Positions 17,273-25,231 of a stretch of DNA of 40,901 nt are shown one piece after another. Location of the stretch: positions 1 to 40,901 of the forward strand of contig JALRBQ010000096.1 in NCBI GenBank assembly GCA_023257655.1, written 5' to 3'. The position numbers and the translations under genes are program-made. Below the pieces are notes generated by a model. That model was not told the origin of the DNA and ran no database searches. It saw only the letters and a program-made list of their open reading frames with translations. The DNA is from Pseudomonadales bacterium (GTDB lineage Bacteria; Pseudomonadota; Gammaproteobacteria; Pseudomonadales; Pseudohongiellaceae). Numbering within the stretch: the stretch's first letter is position 1; each line of letters begins with the position of its first letter.

Positions 17273-17395
17273 ACTCGATTTGCGTCAAATTATTACTCCT
17301 TGACGACGGATTTTCCTGCTATGCTGCCGGGCACTTGCCTGAAAAAGGCACACACACCGTACTGTGAAAAACCAATAAGAATTACGGGAGAGAGC

Positions 17396-18757
17396 ATGTC
17401 TATCGACTCAGCCGCACCACTCGCCAGCGATCCGGAACACATTCGAGCCAGCATGCGCAAAGTGGCCATCACCGCGCTGGCAGGCACCAGCATCGAATGG
17501 TACGACTTCTTCCTCTATGCCACTGCAGCGGCCCTGGTGTTTCCCACCGCTTTCTTTCCCGACAGTTCGCCAACCATCGCCCTGATTCTGTCCTTCGGCA
17601 CCTTCTCGTTCGGTTTCATCGCCCGTCCGCTAGGCGGCATTCTGTTCGGGCATTTCGGAGATCGCATCGGCCGCAAGCGCACCCTCGTCACCGCCTTGTT
17701 GTTGATGGGCATCGCCTCGACCGCGATCGGCCTGCTGCCGACCTTTGCCACCATCGGCATCGCGGCACCGATTCTGCTAAGTCTGCTGCGCTTTGCCCAG
17801 GGGCTCGCCATCGGCGGTCAGTGGGGTGGCGCCATGTTGCTCGTCACCGAAAGCGCGCCGGCAGACAAGCGCGGCTATTACGGCGCCTATGCTCAGGCTG
17901 GCGCCCCGGTTGGTGTCATTCTCGCCAATCTCGCCTTTATCATTATCAGCTCACTCGTCTCCGAAGAGGCCTTCATGGATTGGGGCTGGCGTGTGCCATT
18001 CCTCTCCAGCGTGCTTCTGATCGGGATCAGCATGTATGTGCAACTGCACATGGAAGACACGGAGGCGTTCAAGGAGTTGCAGGCACTGAAAGCCAGGCAA
18101 CTGGCCGAGACTCCCCACGCACAACGCGTTGTGCGTCGCTCACCGGTACTGGAAGCACTGATTCGTTACCCGAAACGGATCGCTCTGGCGGCGGGTGCGT
18201 TCCTCTCGATCCAGGTCACGTTTTATATCCTGATTGGCTTCGTGTTGGCTTTTGGTGGCGACCCGGAAGGCGCGAACATGAGCCGCGACAGCATGCTGTT
18301 GGCGGTCCTGATCGCCTCGGCACTACAGATTCCTAGCCAGTTCTTCGCCGCTGCCTATTCTGACCGCATGGGTCGCCGCGGCGTCTTCATGCTGGGTGCG
18401 TTCCTCACCGGTGTGTGGGGCTTTGCGTTATTCCCACTCATCGCCACCGGCAGTTTCCTGCTGGTTGTGGTTGCCGTCGCTGGCGGTCTGATCTTCCTCG
18501 GCATGATGTATGGCCCACAGGCGGCGTTCTTCACCGAGCTGTTCAGCACCGAGGTGCGATACTCCGGTGCCTCGCTCGGCTACCAGATCGGAGCCATCAT
18601 CGGCGGCGCCTTCGCTCCAACTATTGCAACCATTCTATGGAAGGAATACGACATCATGTGGGTGTCGGTCTACATCTTCATCGCCTCGATGTTGTCGTTG
18701 CTGTGCGTCCTGCTGTTGACAGAAACCTATAAGAGCAGTCTCAGCGAGAGTGTGTAG
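17396..18757 (+). CDS. MFS metabolite:H+ symporter (MHS family, ShiA/ProP-like)
   Basis: About 453 residues, twelve helices. The segment ALAGTSIEWYDFFLYATAAA opens helix 1, and RPLGGILFGHFGDRIGRKRTL carries the MFS A-motif, both diagnostic of the MHS family. QGLAIGGQWGGAMLLVTE is the helix 5 signature. MHS members import organic acids, shikimate, betaine or aromatic acids with protons, so an organic acid is a reasonable guess. The open frame reaches back to 17231 over the divergent gene. ATG 17396 is chosen for its GGGAGAG ribosome site and for family alignment. The DUF1080 gene follows after 40 bases on the same strand. Confidence 0.86.
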   Translation: MSIDSAAPLASDPEHIRASMRKVAITALAGTSIEWYDFFLYATAAALVFPTAFFPDSSPTIALILSFGTFSFGFIARPLGGILFGHFGDRIGRKRTLVTALLLMGIASTAIGLLPTFATIGIAAPILLSLLRFAQGLAIGGQWGGAMLLVTESAPADKRGYYGAYAQAGAPVGVILANLAFIIISSLVSEEAFMDWGWRVPFLSSVLLIGISMYVQLHMEDTEAFKELQALKARQLAETPHAQRVVRRSPVLEALIRYPKRIALAAGAFLSIQVTFYILIGFVLAFGGDPEGANMSRDSMLLAVLIASALQIPSQFFAAAYSDRMGRRGVFMLGAFLTGVWGFALFPLIATGSFLLVVVAVAGGLIFLGMMYGPQAAFFTELFSTEVRYSGASLGYQIGAIIGGAFAPTIATILWKEYDIMWVSVYIFIASMLSLLCVLLLTETYKSSLSESV

Positions 18758-18797
18758 AGCAGGAAGGCAACTACTTTAACGCGGAGAAGATTAACCA

Positions 18798-19601
18798 ATG
18801 CTCACTCGGTGCTTGCCCAGCCTTCGTCGGCACCTGGTTTGTCTGTTGATCGCTGCACTGGTGCCTGCAGCAAGTGGCGCGCAAACAACTGAGACGGGTT
18901 GGATCGCGCTCTTCAACGGTAAGGACCTGAAGGATTGGATTCCGAAGTTTACCGGCTCTGCCCTTGGCATCAATCTGCGTGACACCTTTGGGGTCGACAA
19001 CGGCATATTGCGAGTGAGCTATGAGGACTGGGACGTCTTCAACGGTGAATTTGGCCATCTGTTCTACAAATCTGCTTTTTCACACTATCGCCTGCACGTT
19101 GAATACCGTTTCGTAGGTAGTCAACTCGCGCAGGGGCCCGCCTGGGCAATTCGCAATAATGGGCTGATGCTGCACAGTCAGGATCCGGCGACGATGACTT
19201 TGGACCAGGAATTCCCGGTATCGATAGAGGCTCAGTTACTGGGTGGCGACGGCGTCAACCCGCGCCCTACGGGCAATGTTTGCTCTCCCGGTACCCATTA
19301 TCTTTTCAGGGGTGCGTTGTTTACACCCCACTGCCAGAATTCGAGCTCAGCCACCTACGCCGGCGACCAATGGGTAAGCCTGGACATCGAGGTGAGAAGC
19401 GATGAGCTCATTCGCCACCTCGTGAACGGGGAATTGGTTTTTGAGTATTCCGGGCCGCAATTGGATCCGGCAGACGCAGATGCCCAGCGTTTGCTGGCCG
19501 CCGGGCAGGGACTCGCACTTCGTGGAGGTTTCATCGCGATTCAGGCGGAGAGTCATCCAACGGAGTTTAGAAAGATCGAATTGCTGCCGCTCGATCCCTG
19601 A
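18798..19601 (+). CDS. Secreted DUF1080 protein (3-keto-glycoside hydrolase-type fold)
   Basis: The 267-residue protein starts with a Sec signal peptide (cleavage near ASGAQ, residue 28). Next comes GWIALFNGKDLKDWIPK, the diagnostic opening of DUF1080 (3-keto-disaccharide hydrolase, PF06439), a concanavalin-like beta-sandwich. Members cleave 3-keto-glycosides made by periplasmic dehydrogenases. Two further marks are the internal YRLHVEYRF and GLALRGGFIAIQAESHPTEF with FRKIELLPL at the end. A GGAG ribosome site precedes ATG 18798. It converges with the GMC flavoenzyme gene, which could make its 3-keto substrate, so the two are probably partners although on opposite strands. Confidence 0.82.
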   Translation: MLTRCLPSLRRHLVCLLIAALVPAASGAQTTETGWIALFNGKDLKDWIPKFTGSALGINLRDTFGVDNGILRVSYEDWDVFNGEFGHLFYKSAFSHYRLHVEYRFVGSQLAQGPAWAIRNNGLMLHSQDPATMTLDQEFPVSIEAQLLGGDGVNPRPTGNVCSPGTHYLFRGALFTPHCQNSSSATYAGDQWVSLDIEVRSDELIRHLVNGELVFEYSGPQLDPADADAQRLLAAGQGLALRGGFIAIQAESHPTEFRKIELLPLDP

Positions 19602-19640
19602 TTCGCCCTGCTGCGAGGGTGCTATTGGCAGGCTGCAGGC

Positions 19641-19709
19641 GGGTCGTCGGCGTCAACACAAACGACCCGATTGGAGTGTTGCCGCTCGAGATATCCCCTA
19701 AAACACTCC
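19641..19709. terminator. Two inverted repeats between convergent genes
   Basis: GGGTCGT (19641-19647) pairs perfectly with ACGACCC (19662-19668). GGAGTGTT (19673-19680) pairs with AACACTCC (19702-19709), the second arm lying in the last codons of the GMC gene. Neither is followed by a good T-run, so intrinsic termination is uncertain. Position between two convergent 3' ends favours a role in ending transcription. Confidence 0.35.
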
Positions 19710-21395
19710 CTCTGCCATCAACCTGGCCGCGTAATCGGCCGCCCGCGCCGTAAACGCCATGTACGTCAATGAAGGATTCTGACACGCCGAAGAAGTCATG
19801 AAGGCGCCGTCGGTGATGAACAGGTTGGGTACCGCATGGGCCTGGCACCAGCCGTTCAACACCGAGGTCTGCGGATCTCTGCCCATGCGAGCGCTGCCCA
19901 TCTCGTGAATGCGATTGCCGGGTTTCGTGAGGTTAACCGGCGAGCGTTGAATGTTCGTGCAACCGGCCGCCTCCAGCATCGCGACCGCATCCTTGCTCGC
20001 TTCCTCCAGCATGATGCGCTCATTGTCGCTGTAACGTACGTCGAACACCGCCAATGGGTTACCCCAGCGATCGCGCTTCGATGGATGTAAGGTCAGGCGA
20101 TTATTCGCATTCGGCAACTGTTCCCCGAAGGCGCTGATACTGATGCGCCAGGGGCCTGGTCGGCGATGCGCCTCCTTGAAAGCCTTGCCGATGCCGGCAA
20201 TCTGGCCATTGCTGTGGTCCACCGGAACGCCGCCACCCTGATAGCCGAAACCGCGCAGATAGGGCTTGTCGTGCTCGGTTGCATTGGCATAGCGAGGAAT
20301 ATAGATACCACCGGGGCGGCGACCAAATATTTTGAGATTCTCAAAGCCGCTGAGCAGACCACTGGCGTTCGCACCACTGACATGGTCCATGAGATTCCTG
20401 CCGACCTGATCTGAATCGTTGGCTAGACCATTGGGAAAACGCTCCGATTTCGATTGCAGCAGGATCATGGCCGAAGCCATGGCCGAGGCATTCAGAAAAA
20501 GCAGGCGAGAGGTGTACAGTTTCTTCTCGTTGGTGACGGCATCAACGACTCGCACGCCGGTCACACGATTCGTGCCCGCTTCATATTCCACGGATTGCAC
20601 GATCGCGTTGTGTACCATGGTCAGATTACCAGTGCGCTGGGCTGCCGGCAGGGATGCGTTTAAAGAAGAGAAATACGCCTTGAAGGTGCAGCCGTGATGG
20701 CAGCGATTGCGCGCCTGGCAGTTCGAGCGTCCCAGCGATCGCTGTTCTTCGGTTGCGTTGGTTAAATGGGCGATACGGGCAGGGATGATGTTGCGACCGG
20801 GAAATTTCGCCTCGACTCTGGCCTTGAAATGTTTCTCGGCGTCGGTGAGCTCGAACGCCGGCTGAAACTGGCTGTCGGGTAGTTGTGGCAGACCTTCTTT
20901 GCTACCTGACACACCGATGAACGTCTCAACCTTGTCATACCACGGCGCAATATCTTCATAGCGAACCGGCCAGTCGATGCCGTGGCCATCGCGTTTATTC
21001 GCCTCGAAATCCTGTTGGCTCCAGCGGTAAGTCTGGCGGCTCCACATGATCGAGCGACCCGCAGTATGGTAACCCCGCAACCAGTCGTAGTCGGTGCCTT
21101 CAGCAGTCTCGTAAGGGTGTTCATCATCCTTCACCCAGAATTCCTTGTTGGACTGTTTTATCGCGTAGGCGACGCCGCCATATTGTTTCGGATAGTGGCG
21201 GGCGATCTCGTCTTCGGGGATGAGATCAAAATTCGGCGTCTGCCACGGAGCCAATTGATCGCTGTAGTCGCGTTCCGGAACGATCTCGGGTCCGCGCTCC
21301 AGCACCAATACCTTCAGTCCGCGTTCGGTGAGTTCCTTGGCCGACATGCCACCACTCATCCCAGAGCCCACTACGATTGCATCGAAATCCGCCAC
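19698..21395 (-). CDS. GMC-family FAD oxidoreductase with [3Fe-4S]-type cysteine motif (catalytic subunit)
   Basis: The 565-residue flavoenzyme opens with the FAD dinucleotide fold (AIVVGSGMSGGMSAKELTERG, residues 6-26). It ends with the GMC C-terminal motif HEMGSARMGRDP and the segment ITDGAFMTSSACQNPS containing the second FAD contact. Cysteines 226, 232 and 236 are spaced C-x5-C-x3-C (CQARNRCHHGC). This is the spacing I recall for the [3Fe-4S] ligands of FAD-dependent glucose and fructose dehydrogenases. It has no signal peptide and probably crosses the membrane bound to the Tat-signalled small subunit encoded just upstream. The likely reaction is oxidation of a sugar or glycoside hydroxyl to a keto group. 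The start is GTG 21395 with a GGGGAA ribosome site. Confidence 0.87.
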   Translation of the reverse strand: MADFDAIVVGSGMSGGMSAKELTERGLKVLVLERGPEIVPERDYSDQLAPWQTPNFDLIPEDEIARHYPKQYGGVAYAIKQSNKEFWVKDDEHPYETAEGTDYDWLRGYHTAGRSIMWSRQTYRWSQQDFEANKRDGHGIDWPVRYEDIAPWYDKVETFIGVSGSKEGLPQLPDSQFQPAFELTDAEKHFKARVEAKFPGRNIIPARIAHLTNATEEQRSLGRSNCQARNRCHHGCTFKAYFSSLNASLPAAQRTGNLTMVHNAIVQSVEYEAGTNRVTGVRVVDAVTNEKKLYTSRLLFLNASAMASAMILLQSKSERFPNGLANDSDQVGRNLMDHVSGANASGLLSGFENLKIFGRRPGGIYIPRYANATEHDKPYLRGFGYQGGGVPVDHSNGQIAGIGKAFKEAHRRPGPWRISISAFGEQLPNANNRLTLHPSKRDRWGNPLAVFDVRYSDNERIMLEEASKDAVAMLEAAGCTNIQRSPVNLTKPGNRIHEMGSARMGRDPQTSVLNGWCQAHAVPNLFITDGAFMTSSACQNPSLTYMAFTARAADYAARLMAEGVF

Positions 21396-21452
21396 GTGTG
21401 TTTCCCCTATGAATTAAATGTCTGATCCAGTTACAAGATGGCCACAATCGGA

Positions 21453-21992
21453 CTAGCGCCGACTGATATCGACGGCTGGGTCCCAGCGGCCTGGCACGGC
21501 TACCCACTTCAATTCTTCCAGCGCGCCATCCTCTGTCGCGAAATAGGACTGGGTAATGTAACCCTTGAGTCGGCGATAACCCCCGAGATTGTCGCCTGCA
21601 CCAAAGGCCTCGGCATCGAGCTGTGCGAGCGTGGCTTCGGCTGCGCCTGCTTCCAGCGCGACAAAATCACCGCCCGCTCGCCGCAGCAACTCGGCATCGA
21701 GTTGAGCCAACTCCTGCCGATGCGAGGTACTCGTTTCAGCGCTCGCCCAGTCAGCCATCAGGCCATCGAGATAGCCAGACACATTAACGTCCAGTGCACC
21801 TGGGGTTTCGGTGCGGGGGATTATCAGTTCGCTTACGCGAGCGACGAGCGCCCACTCACGTGCCGTATAGAATCGGGGCGCGGTTTGCGGATGCGTGGAC
21901 ATCACTGTCGCCATGCCACCGCAGGCGGTCAGGGCCGAGGCTCCGCCGAGTGAGATGATCAAGCCCTGCAGTACTTCGCGTCGAGTAGTCAT
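21453..21992 (-). CDS. Gluconate 2-dehydrogenase subunit 3-type small subunit, Tat-exported
   Basis: A 179-residue small subunit of the gluconate-2-dehydrogenase subunit 3 family. It starts with a Tat-like signal (TRREVLQGLI then a hydrophobic stretch and ALTACGG, which could also be a lipobox). The family core SELIIPRTETPGALDVNVSGY is near residue 54, and SYFATEDGALEEL with WVAVPGRWD is at the C-terminus. Such subunits chaperone and carry the GMC catalytic subunit through the Tat system. It lies 57 bases upstream of the GMC gene on the same strand. A multihaem cytochrome subunit, usual in glucose dehydrogenase operons, is not in the window. AGGA precedes ATG 21992. Confidence 0.85.
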   Translation of the reverse strand: MTTRREVLQGLIISLGGASALTACGGMATVMSTHPQTAPRFYTAREWALVARVSELIIPRTETPGALDVNVSGYLDGLMADWASAETSTSHRQELAQLDAELLRRAGGDFVALEAGAAEATLAQLDAEAFGAGDNLGGYRRLKGYITQSYFATEDGALEELKWVAVPGRWDPAVDISRR

Positions 21993-22031
21993 AGTCGGTT
22001 CCTGTTGCTGAGTTTTTGCTTCAGGTCTGCC

Positions 22032-22898
22032 TCAGTAAATGAGTTGTCGTAAAGTCTGGACACTCACTGCAACTGATGCCAAGCCATCGCCCGGGCGATC
22101 ATGTTCCACGAAGAAGTGCTGGAAACCGGCGCGGTCCTGATGCGAGAAGATTTCGGCAAAATCAATCAGACCCCTTCCCACATCGGCCATGTCGCGATTC
22201 GCGCTCATGTCCTTCACATGCAGCATCGAGAAGCGTCCCGGGTACTTATCGAAATAACGGGTTTGGTCAACACCGGCATACCGGATCCAGTAAAGATCCA
22301 ACTCGAAATCAACCAGCTCCGGATCTGTTTGCTCGAGCAGCAACTCGTAAGGTATGTGGCCATCGATCGGAGTGAACTCGAAATCGTGATTGTGATAGGC
22401 CATTTTAAGGCCGGCACTGCGCGCGGCCTCGCCTGCGTGATTGAGGGTTTCGATGAGCCGTTCAAAGTCGCCAAGCGTGCGTTCATTGGGTTGCAGGAAG
22501 GGGATCACGATATAGCGCTGCCCGATTGTGAGCGCCGATTCGATCATGGCATCGAGATCATTACGCACGGCCGCGAGTTGAATGTGGGCGGCAGGCGAGG
22601 TGAGCCCGTTGCGGTCGAGGATCGCGCGAATCTCGGCGGGAGTGCGATCGAAGTATCCGGCGAACTCCATCTCCTTGTAACCGAGCGCGGCTACTCGAGC
22701 CAGTGTGCCCTCGAAATCCTGCGCCAATTCATTGCGCAGCGTATACAGCTGCAGGCCTGGGCGTGTGATCTGCCTGCCCTGGGCCAGGCTGTTCCCCAGC
22801 GGCGTACAGGCAGCAGACAGAAGGACGGAATGGCGCAGAAACGCGCGCCTGGACAGTGGTTTCGAACCGAAATTGCTGAATATTCGCGTAGTGGACAA
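22032..22898 (-). CDS. Tat-exported sugar isomerase/epimerase-like TIM-barrel protein
   Basis: The 288-residue protein belongs to the xylose isomerase-like AP endonuclease 2 family but carries a Tat signal (LSRRAFLRHSVLLSAAC) ending near LAQG, so it acts outside the cytoplasm. The barrel begins PGLQLYTLRNELAQ. Metal-ligand candidates are in MAYHNHDFEF, DFELDLYWI, MLHVKDM and FFVEHDRPG. Exported members often sit beside GMC/DUF1080 genes and may act on 3-keto-sugars, as lyase or isomerase. The start is TTG 22898, just after a GGGGGAG box at very short spacing. Upstream of it lies a CAA-rich repeat tract. It is in line with the small subunit gene (39-base gap). Confidence 0.8.
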   Translation of the reverse strand: MSTTRIFSNFGSKPLSRRAFLRHSVLLSAACTPLGNSLAQGRQITRPGLQLYTLRNELAQDFEGTLARVAALGYKEMEFAGYFDRTPAEIRAILDRNGLTSPAAHIQLAAVRNDLDAMIESALTIGQRYIVIPFLQPNERTLGDFERLIETLNHAGEAARSAGLKMAYHNHDFEFTPIDGHIPYELLLEQTDPELVDFELDLYWIRYAGVDQTRYFDKYPGRFSMLHVKDMSANRDMADVGRGLIDFAEIFSHQDRAGFQHFFVEHDRPGDGLASVAVSVQTLRQLIY

Positions 22899-22919
22899 GT
22901 GCTCCCCCTGTTCTTCTTA

Positions 22920-22969
22920 TTGCTACTTGTTGCTGCTTGTTGTTGCTTGATGTTGCTTGTTCTTGATGG
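22920..22969 (-). repeat. Tandem 10-bp repeat, CAA-rich leader of the Tat isomerase gene
   Basis: Five imperfect units of TTGYTGCTTG run head to tail on the plus strand: TTGCTACTTG, TTGCTGCTTG, TTGTTGCTTG, ATGTTGCTTG and TTCTTGATGG. On the coding minus strand they read CAAGCAACAA-like and lie between the stop of the Gfo/Idh gene (4 bases away) and the isomerase start. In mRNA this would be an unstructured, mostly G-poor leader, which might raise translation from the TTG start or vary by slippage. Confidence 0.75.
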
Positions 22970-22973
22970 GCCG

Positions 22974-24119
22974 TTAGCGCAACGATTGCCACACCCCACC
23001 GGCCCTGGCAGAGGTAACAGCGGCCTCAATGAAGCGTACACCTTTCACGCCATCGCCAACAGCAGGAATTAGCGTATCGGTGATGTGGCGATCCTTGCCG
23101 GCGCGGCGCGCCTCCACGCAATCAGCGAATTCCCGGTACAGATTGGCGAACCCCTCGAGGAAACCCTCAGGGTGGCCAGCCGGGAGACGCGACGACTCGG
23201 CACTCAGCCTATACAGTCCTGCTCCCGCCCGTGTGAGCACCCGTCGAGGCTCACCGAGGGGTTGGAAAATCAGTTGATTCGGGTCTTCCTGCTGCCACTC
23301 GAGACTGGCCTTGTCGCCATAGACTCGCAGACGCAGACCATTCTCGTGACCGATAGCAACCTGGCTCGCCCACAGTGAACCCTTGGCACCGCCACTGTAG
23401 CGCAGCAGAATTTGGGCGTTATCGTCCAGCGTTCTGCCTTCAACAAAACAATCCAGCTCGGCCAGCAGGCTCGTGACTTGTTGGCCGCTGACAAACTCGG
23501 CCAGATGGAAGGCGTGAGTACCGATGTCACCGAGGCTGCCCCCCATACCGGCACGCGCGGGATCGGTGCGCCACTCGGCCTGCTTCAGACCCTGCGCTTC
23601 CGCTTTGGTTGCGAGCCAGTCCTGGGGATATTCAACCTGCACCAGACGCAGGGTCCCCAATTCACCGGCGGCGACCATCTCCCTAGCCTGTCGCACGAGG
23701 GGATACCCGCTGTAATTGTAGGTCACCGCAAACAGTAGCCCGCTCGTGTGTACGAGTGCTTCCAGTTGCACAGCGTCCTCGACCGAGGTCACCAACGGCT
23801 TGTCGCAGATGACATGAATTCCAGCCGAGAGCATGGTCCGTGCGATATCGAAATGCAGATGATTTGGCGTCACAATCACCGCGACTTCAATGCCGTCCTC
23901 TCGCGCCGCCTCACGCTGCGCCATAGTCTGGTAATCGGCATAGGCGCGCGCGGTGTCGACGCCGAGTTCACGCGCCGACTCGATGCAGCGCGAGCTGTCG
24001 CTACTGAAGGCGCCGGCGACGAGTTCATAACGATCATCGAGCCGTGACGCCATGCGGTGGACGTTGCCGATAAACGCACCTTGTCCACCGCCAATCATTC
24101 CGAGCCGAATGCGGTTCAT
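22974..24119 (-). CDS. Gfo/Idh/MocA-family NAD(P)-dependent oxidoreductase
   Basis: A 381-residue cytoplasmic enzyme. The Rossmann motif [11 protein letters not shown] is at residues 8-18. CDKPLVTS carries the conserved catalytic lysine, and [13 protein letters not shown] the conserved aspartate and histidine. The family reduces or oxidises sugar hydroxyls; the ThuB-like members interconvert 3-keto-sugars and sugars, which fits this cluster. It overlaps the upstream isomerase gene by four bases (ATGA), so the two are made together. A MARINES-style signal is absent, so it should work on imported substrate. Confidence 0.86.
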   Translation of the reverse strand: MNRIRLGMIGGGQGAFIGNVHRMASRLDDRYELVAGAFSSDSSRCIESARELGVDTARAYADYQTMAQREAAREDGIEVAVIVTPNHLHFDIARTMLSAGIHVICDKPLVTSVEDAVQLEALVHTSGLLFAVTYNYSGYPLVRQAREMVAAGELGTLRLVQVEYPQDWLATKAEAQGLKQAEWRTDPARAGMGGSLGDIGTHAFHLAEFVSGQQVTSLLAELDCFVEGRTLDDNAQILLRYSGGAKGSLWASQVAIGHENGLRLRVYGDKASLEWQQEDPNQLIFQPLGEPRRVLTRAGAGLYRLSAESSRLPAGHPEGFLEGFANLYREFADCVEARRAGKDRHITDTLIPAVGDGVKGVRFIEAAVTSARAGGVWQSLR

Positions 24120-25174
24120 TCCGAAATTCCCAGAATGCGACGATTGGCTTCAGCATCGGTACCGGCGTCGGCGAAATCATCGAAGGCTTTCTCGGTCACG
24201 CGGATGATGTGGTGGTTGATAAATTCCGCGCCTTCTCTTGCGCCATCTTCGGGATGCTTCAGACAACATTCCCATTCCAGTACGGCCCAGCCTTCGAAGT
24301 CATTGGCGGCGAGTTTGGAAAAAATCTGACCGAAATCAATCTGTCCATCACCCAGTGAGCGGAATCTCCCGGCGCGATCTATCCAGGGCTGATAGCCACC
24401 ATAGACTCCTTGTTTTGCCGTCGGATTAAACTCGGCATCCTTGACATGCACGAGTCTTATCCTGTCTTTGTAAGCGTCCATAAAGCCGAGATAGTCAAGT
24501 TGTTGCAGGAGTAAATGACTTGGGTCATACAAAATATTTGCTCTGGGATGGTGTTGTACACGGTCCAGAAACATCTCGAAGGTGATGCCGTCGTGCAAGT
24601 CTTCTCCCGGATGAATTTCATAACCAATATTCACACCCGCCGCATCAAACGCATTGAGTATGGGCAGCCAGCGCTTGCCAAGTTCATCGAAGGCTGCCTC
24701 GACCAGGCCGGCAGGCCGTTGCGGCCAGGGATAAAAGTAGGGCCAGGCCAGAGCGCCAGAGAAGCTCGCATGATCAGTAAGCCCCAGATTGGCTGACGCC
24801 TTCGCGGCGAGCAGCAGCTGTTCCACCGCCCATTGCTGCCGCGCCTTCGGGTTACCCCGTACGGCGGGATCGGCGAAGCCGTCGAACATCTCGTCGAAGG
24901 CGGGATGGACCGCGACGAGCTGGCCCTGGATATGGGTGGAGAGTTCGGTGATTGCTATGCCGTGCTGCGCCAGTACGCCCTTGATGTCGTCGCAATACGT
25001 ACGACTGTCCGCGGCTGTACGCAGGTCGAACAGGCGCGCGTCCCAGCTGGGGATTTGTACGCCCTTGAAACCCAGCGCCGCCACCCATCCTGCAAGCGCA
25101 TCGAGGGAATTGAAGGGCGCTTCGTCGCCGGCGAACTGGGCAAGGAAGATGGCGGGGCCCTTGATTGTCTTCAC
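24116..25174 (-). CDS. Cytoplasmic sugar isomerase/epimerase-like TIM-barrel protein
   Basis: A 352-residue xylose isomerase-like barrel without a signal peptide. Metal-binding candidates run in order: YEIHPGED, LYDPSHLLLQ, LVHVKDAEF and VLEWECCL, matching the E-D-H-E pattern of the AP endonuclease 2 fold. It may isomerise or epimerise a keto-sugar made by, or fed to, the Gfo/Idh enzyme, whose start overlaps its stop. The start is GTG 25174 with AGAGGA at correct spacing. Together with the exported paralogue at 22032-22898 the cluster has a periplasmic and a cytoplasmic version of the same fold. Confidence 0.84.
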   Translation of the reverse strand: MKTIKGPAIFLAQFAGDEAPFNSLDALAGWVAALGFKGVQIPSWDARLFDLRTAADSRTYCDDIKGVLAQHGIAITELSTHIQGQLVAVHPAFDEMFDGFADPAVRGNPKARQQWAVEQLLLAAKASANLGLTDHASFSGALAWPYFYPWPQRPAGLVEAAFDELGKRWLPILNAFDAAGVNIGYEIHPGEDLHDGITFEMFLDRVQHHPRANILYDPSHLLLQQLDYLGFMDAYKDRIRLVHVKDAEFNPTAKQGVYGGYQPWIDRAGRFRSLGDGQIDFGQIFSKLAANDFEGWAVLEWECCLKHPEDGAREGAEFINHHIIRVTEKAFDDFADAGTDAEANRRILGISE

Positions 25175-25231
25175 TGCAAATCCTCTTTAAATGACGTATG
25201 CACAGGTATCAGTTCGGAATCGCACAACGAG

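Noticed and set aside
17300-17325. TTGACG and TATGCT as a promoter for the MHS transporter
   Set aside because: The spacer is only 14 bases, too short for a normal sigma-70 promoter.
22920-22969. Tandem repeats as a CRISPR array
   Set aside because: Units are 10 bases with no spacers and no cas genes nearby.
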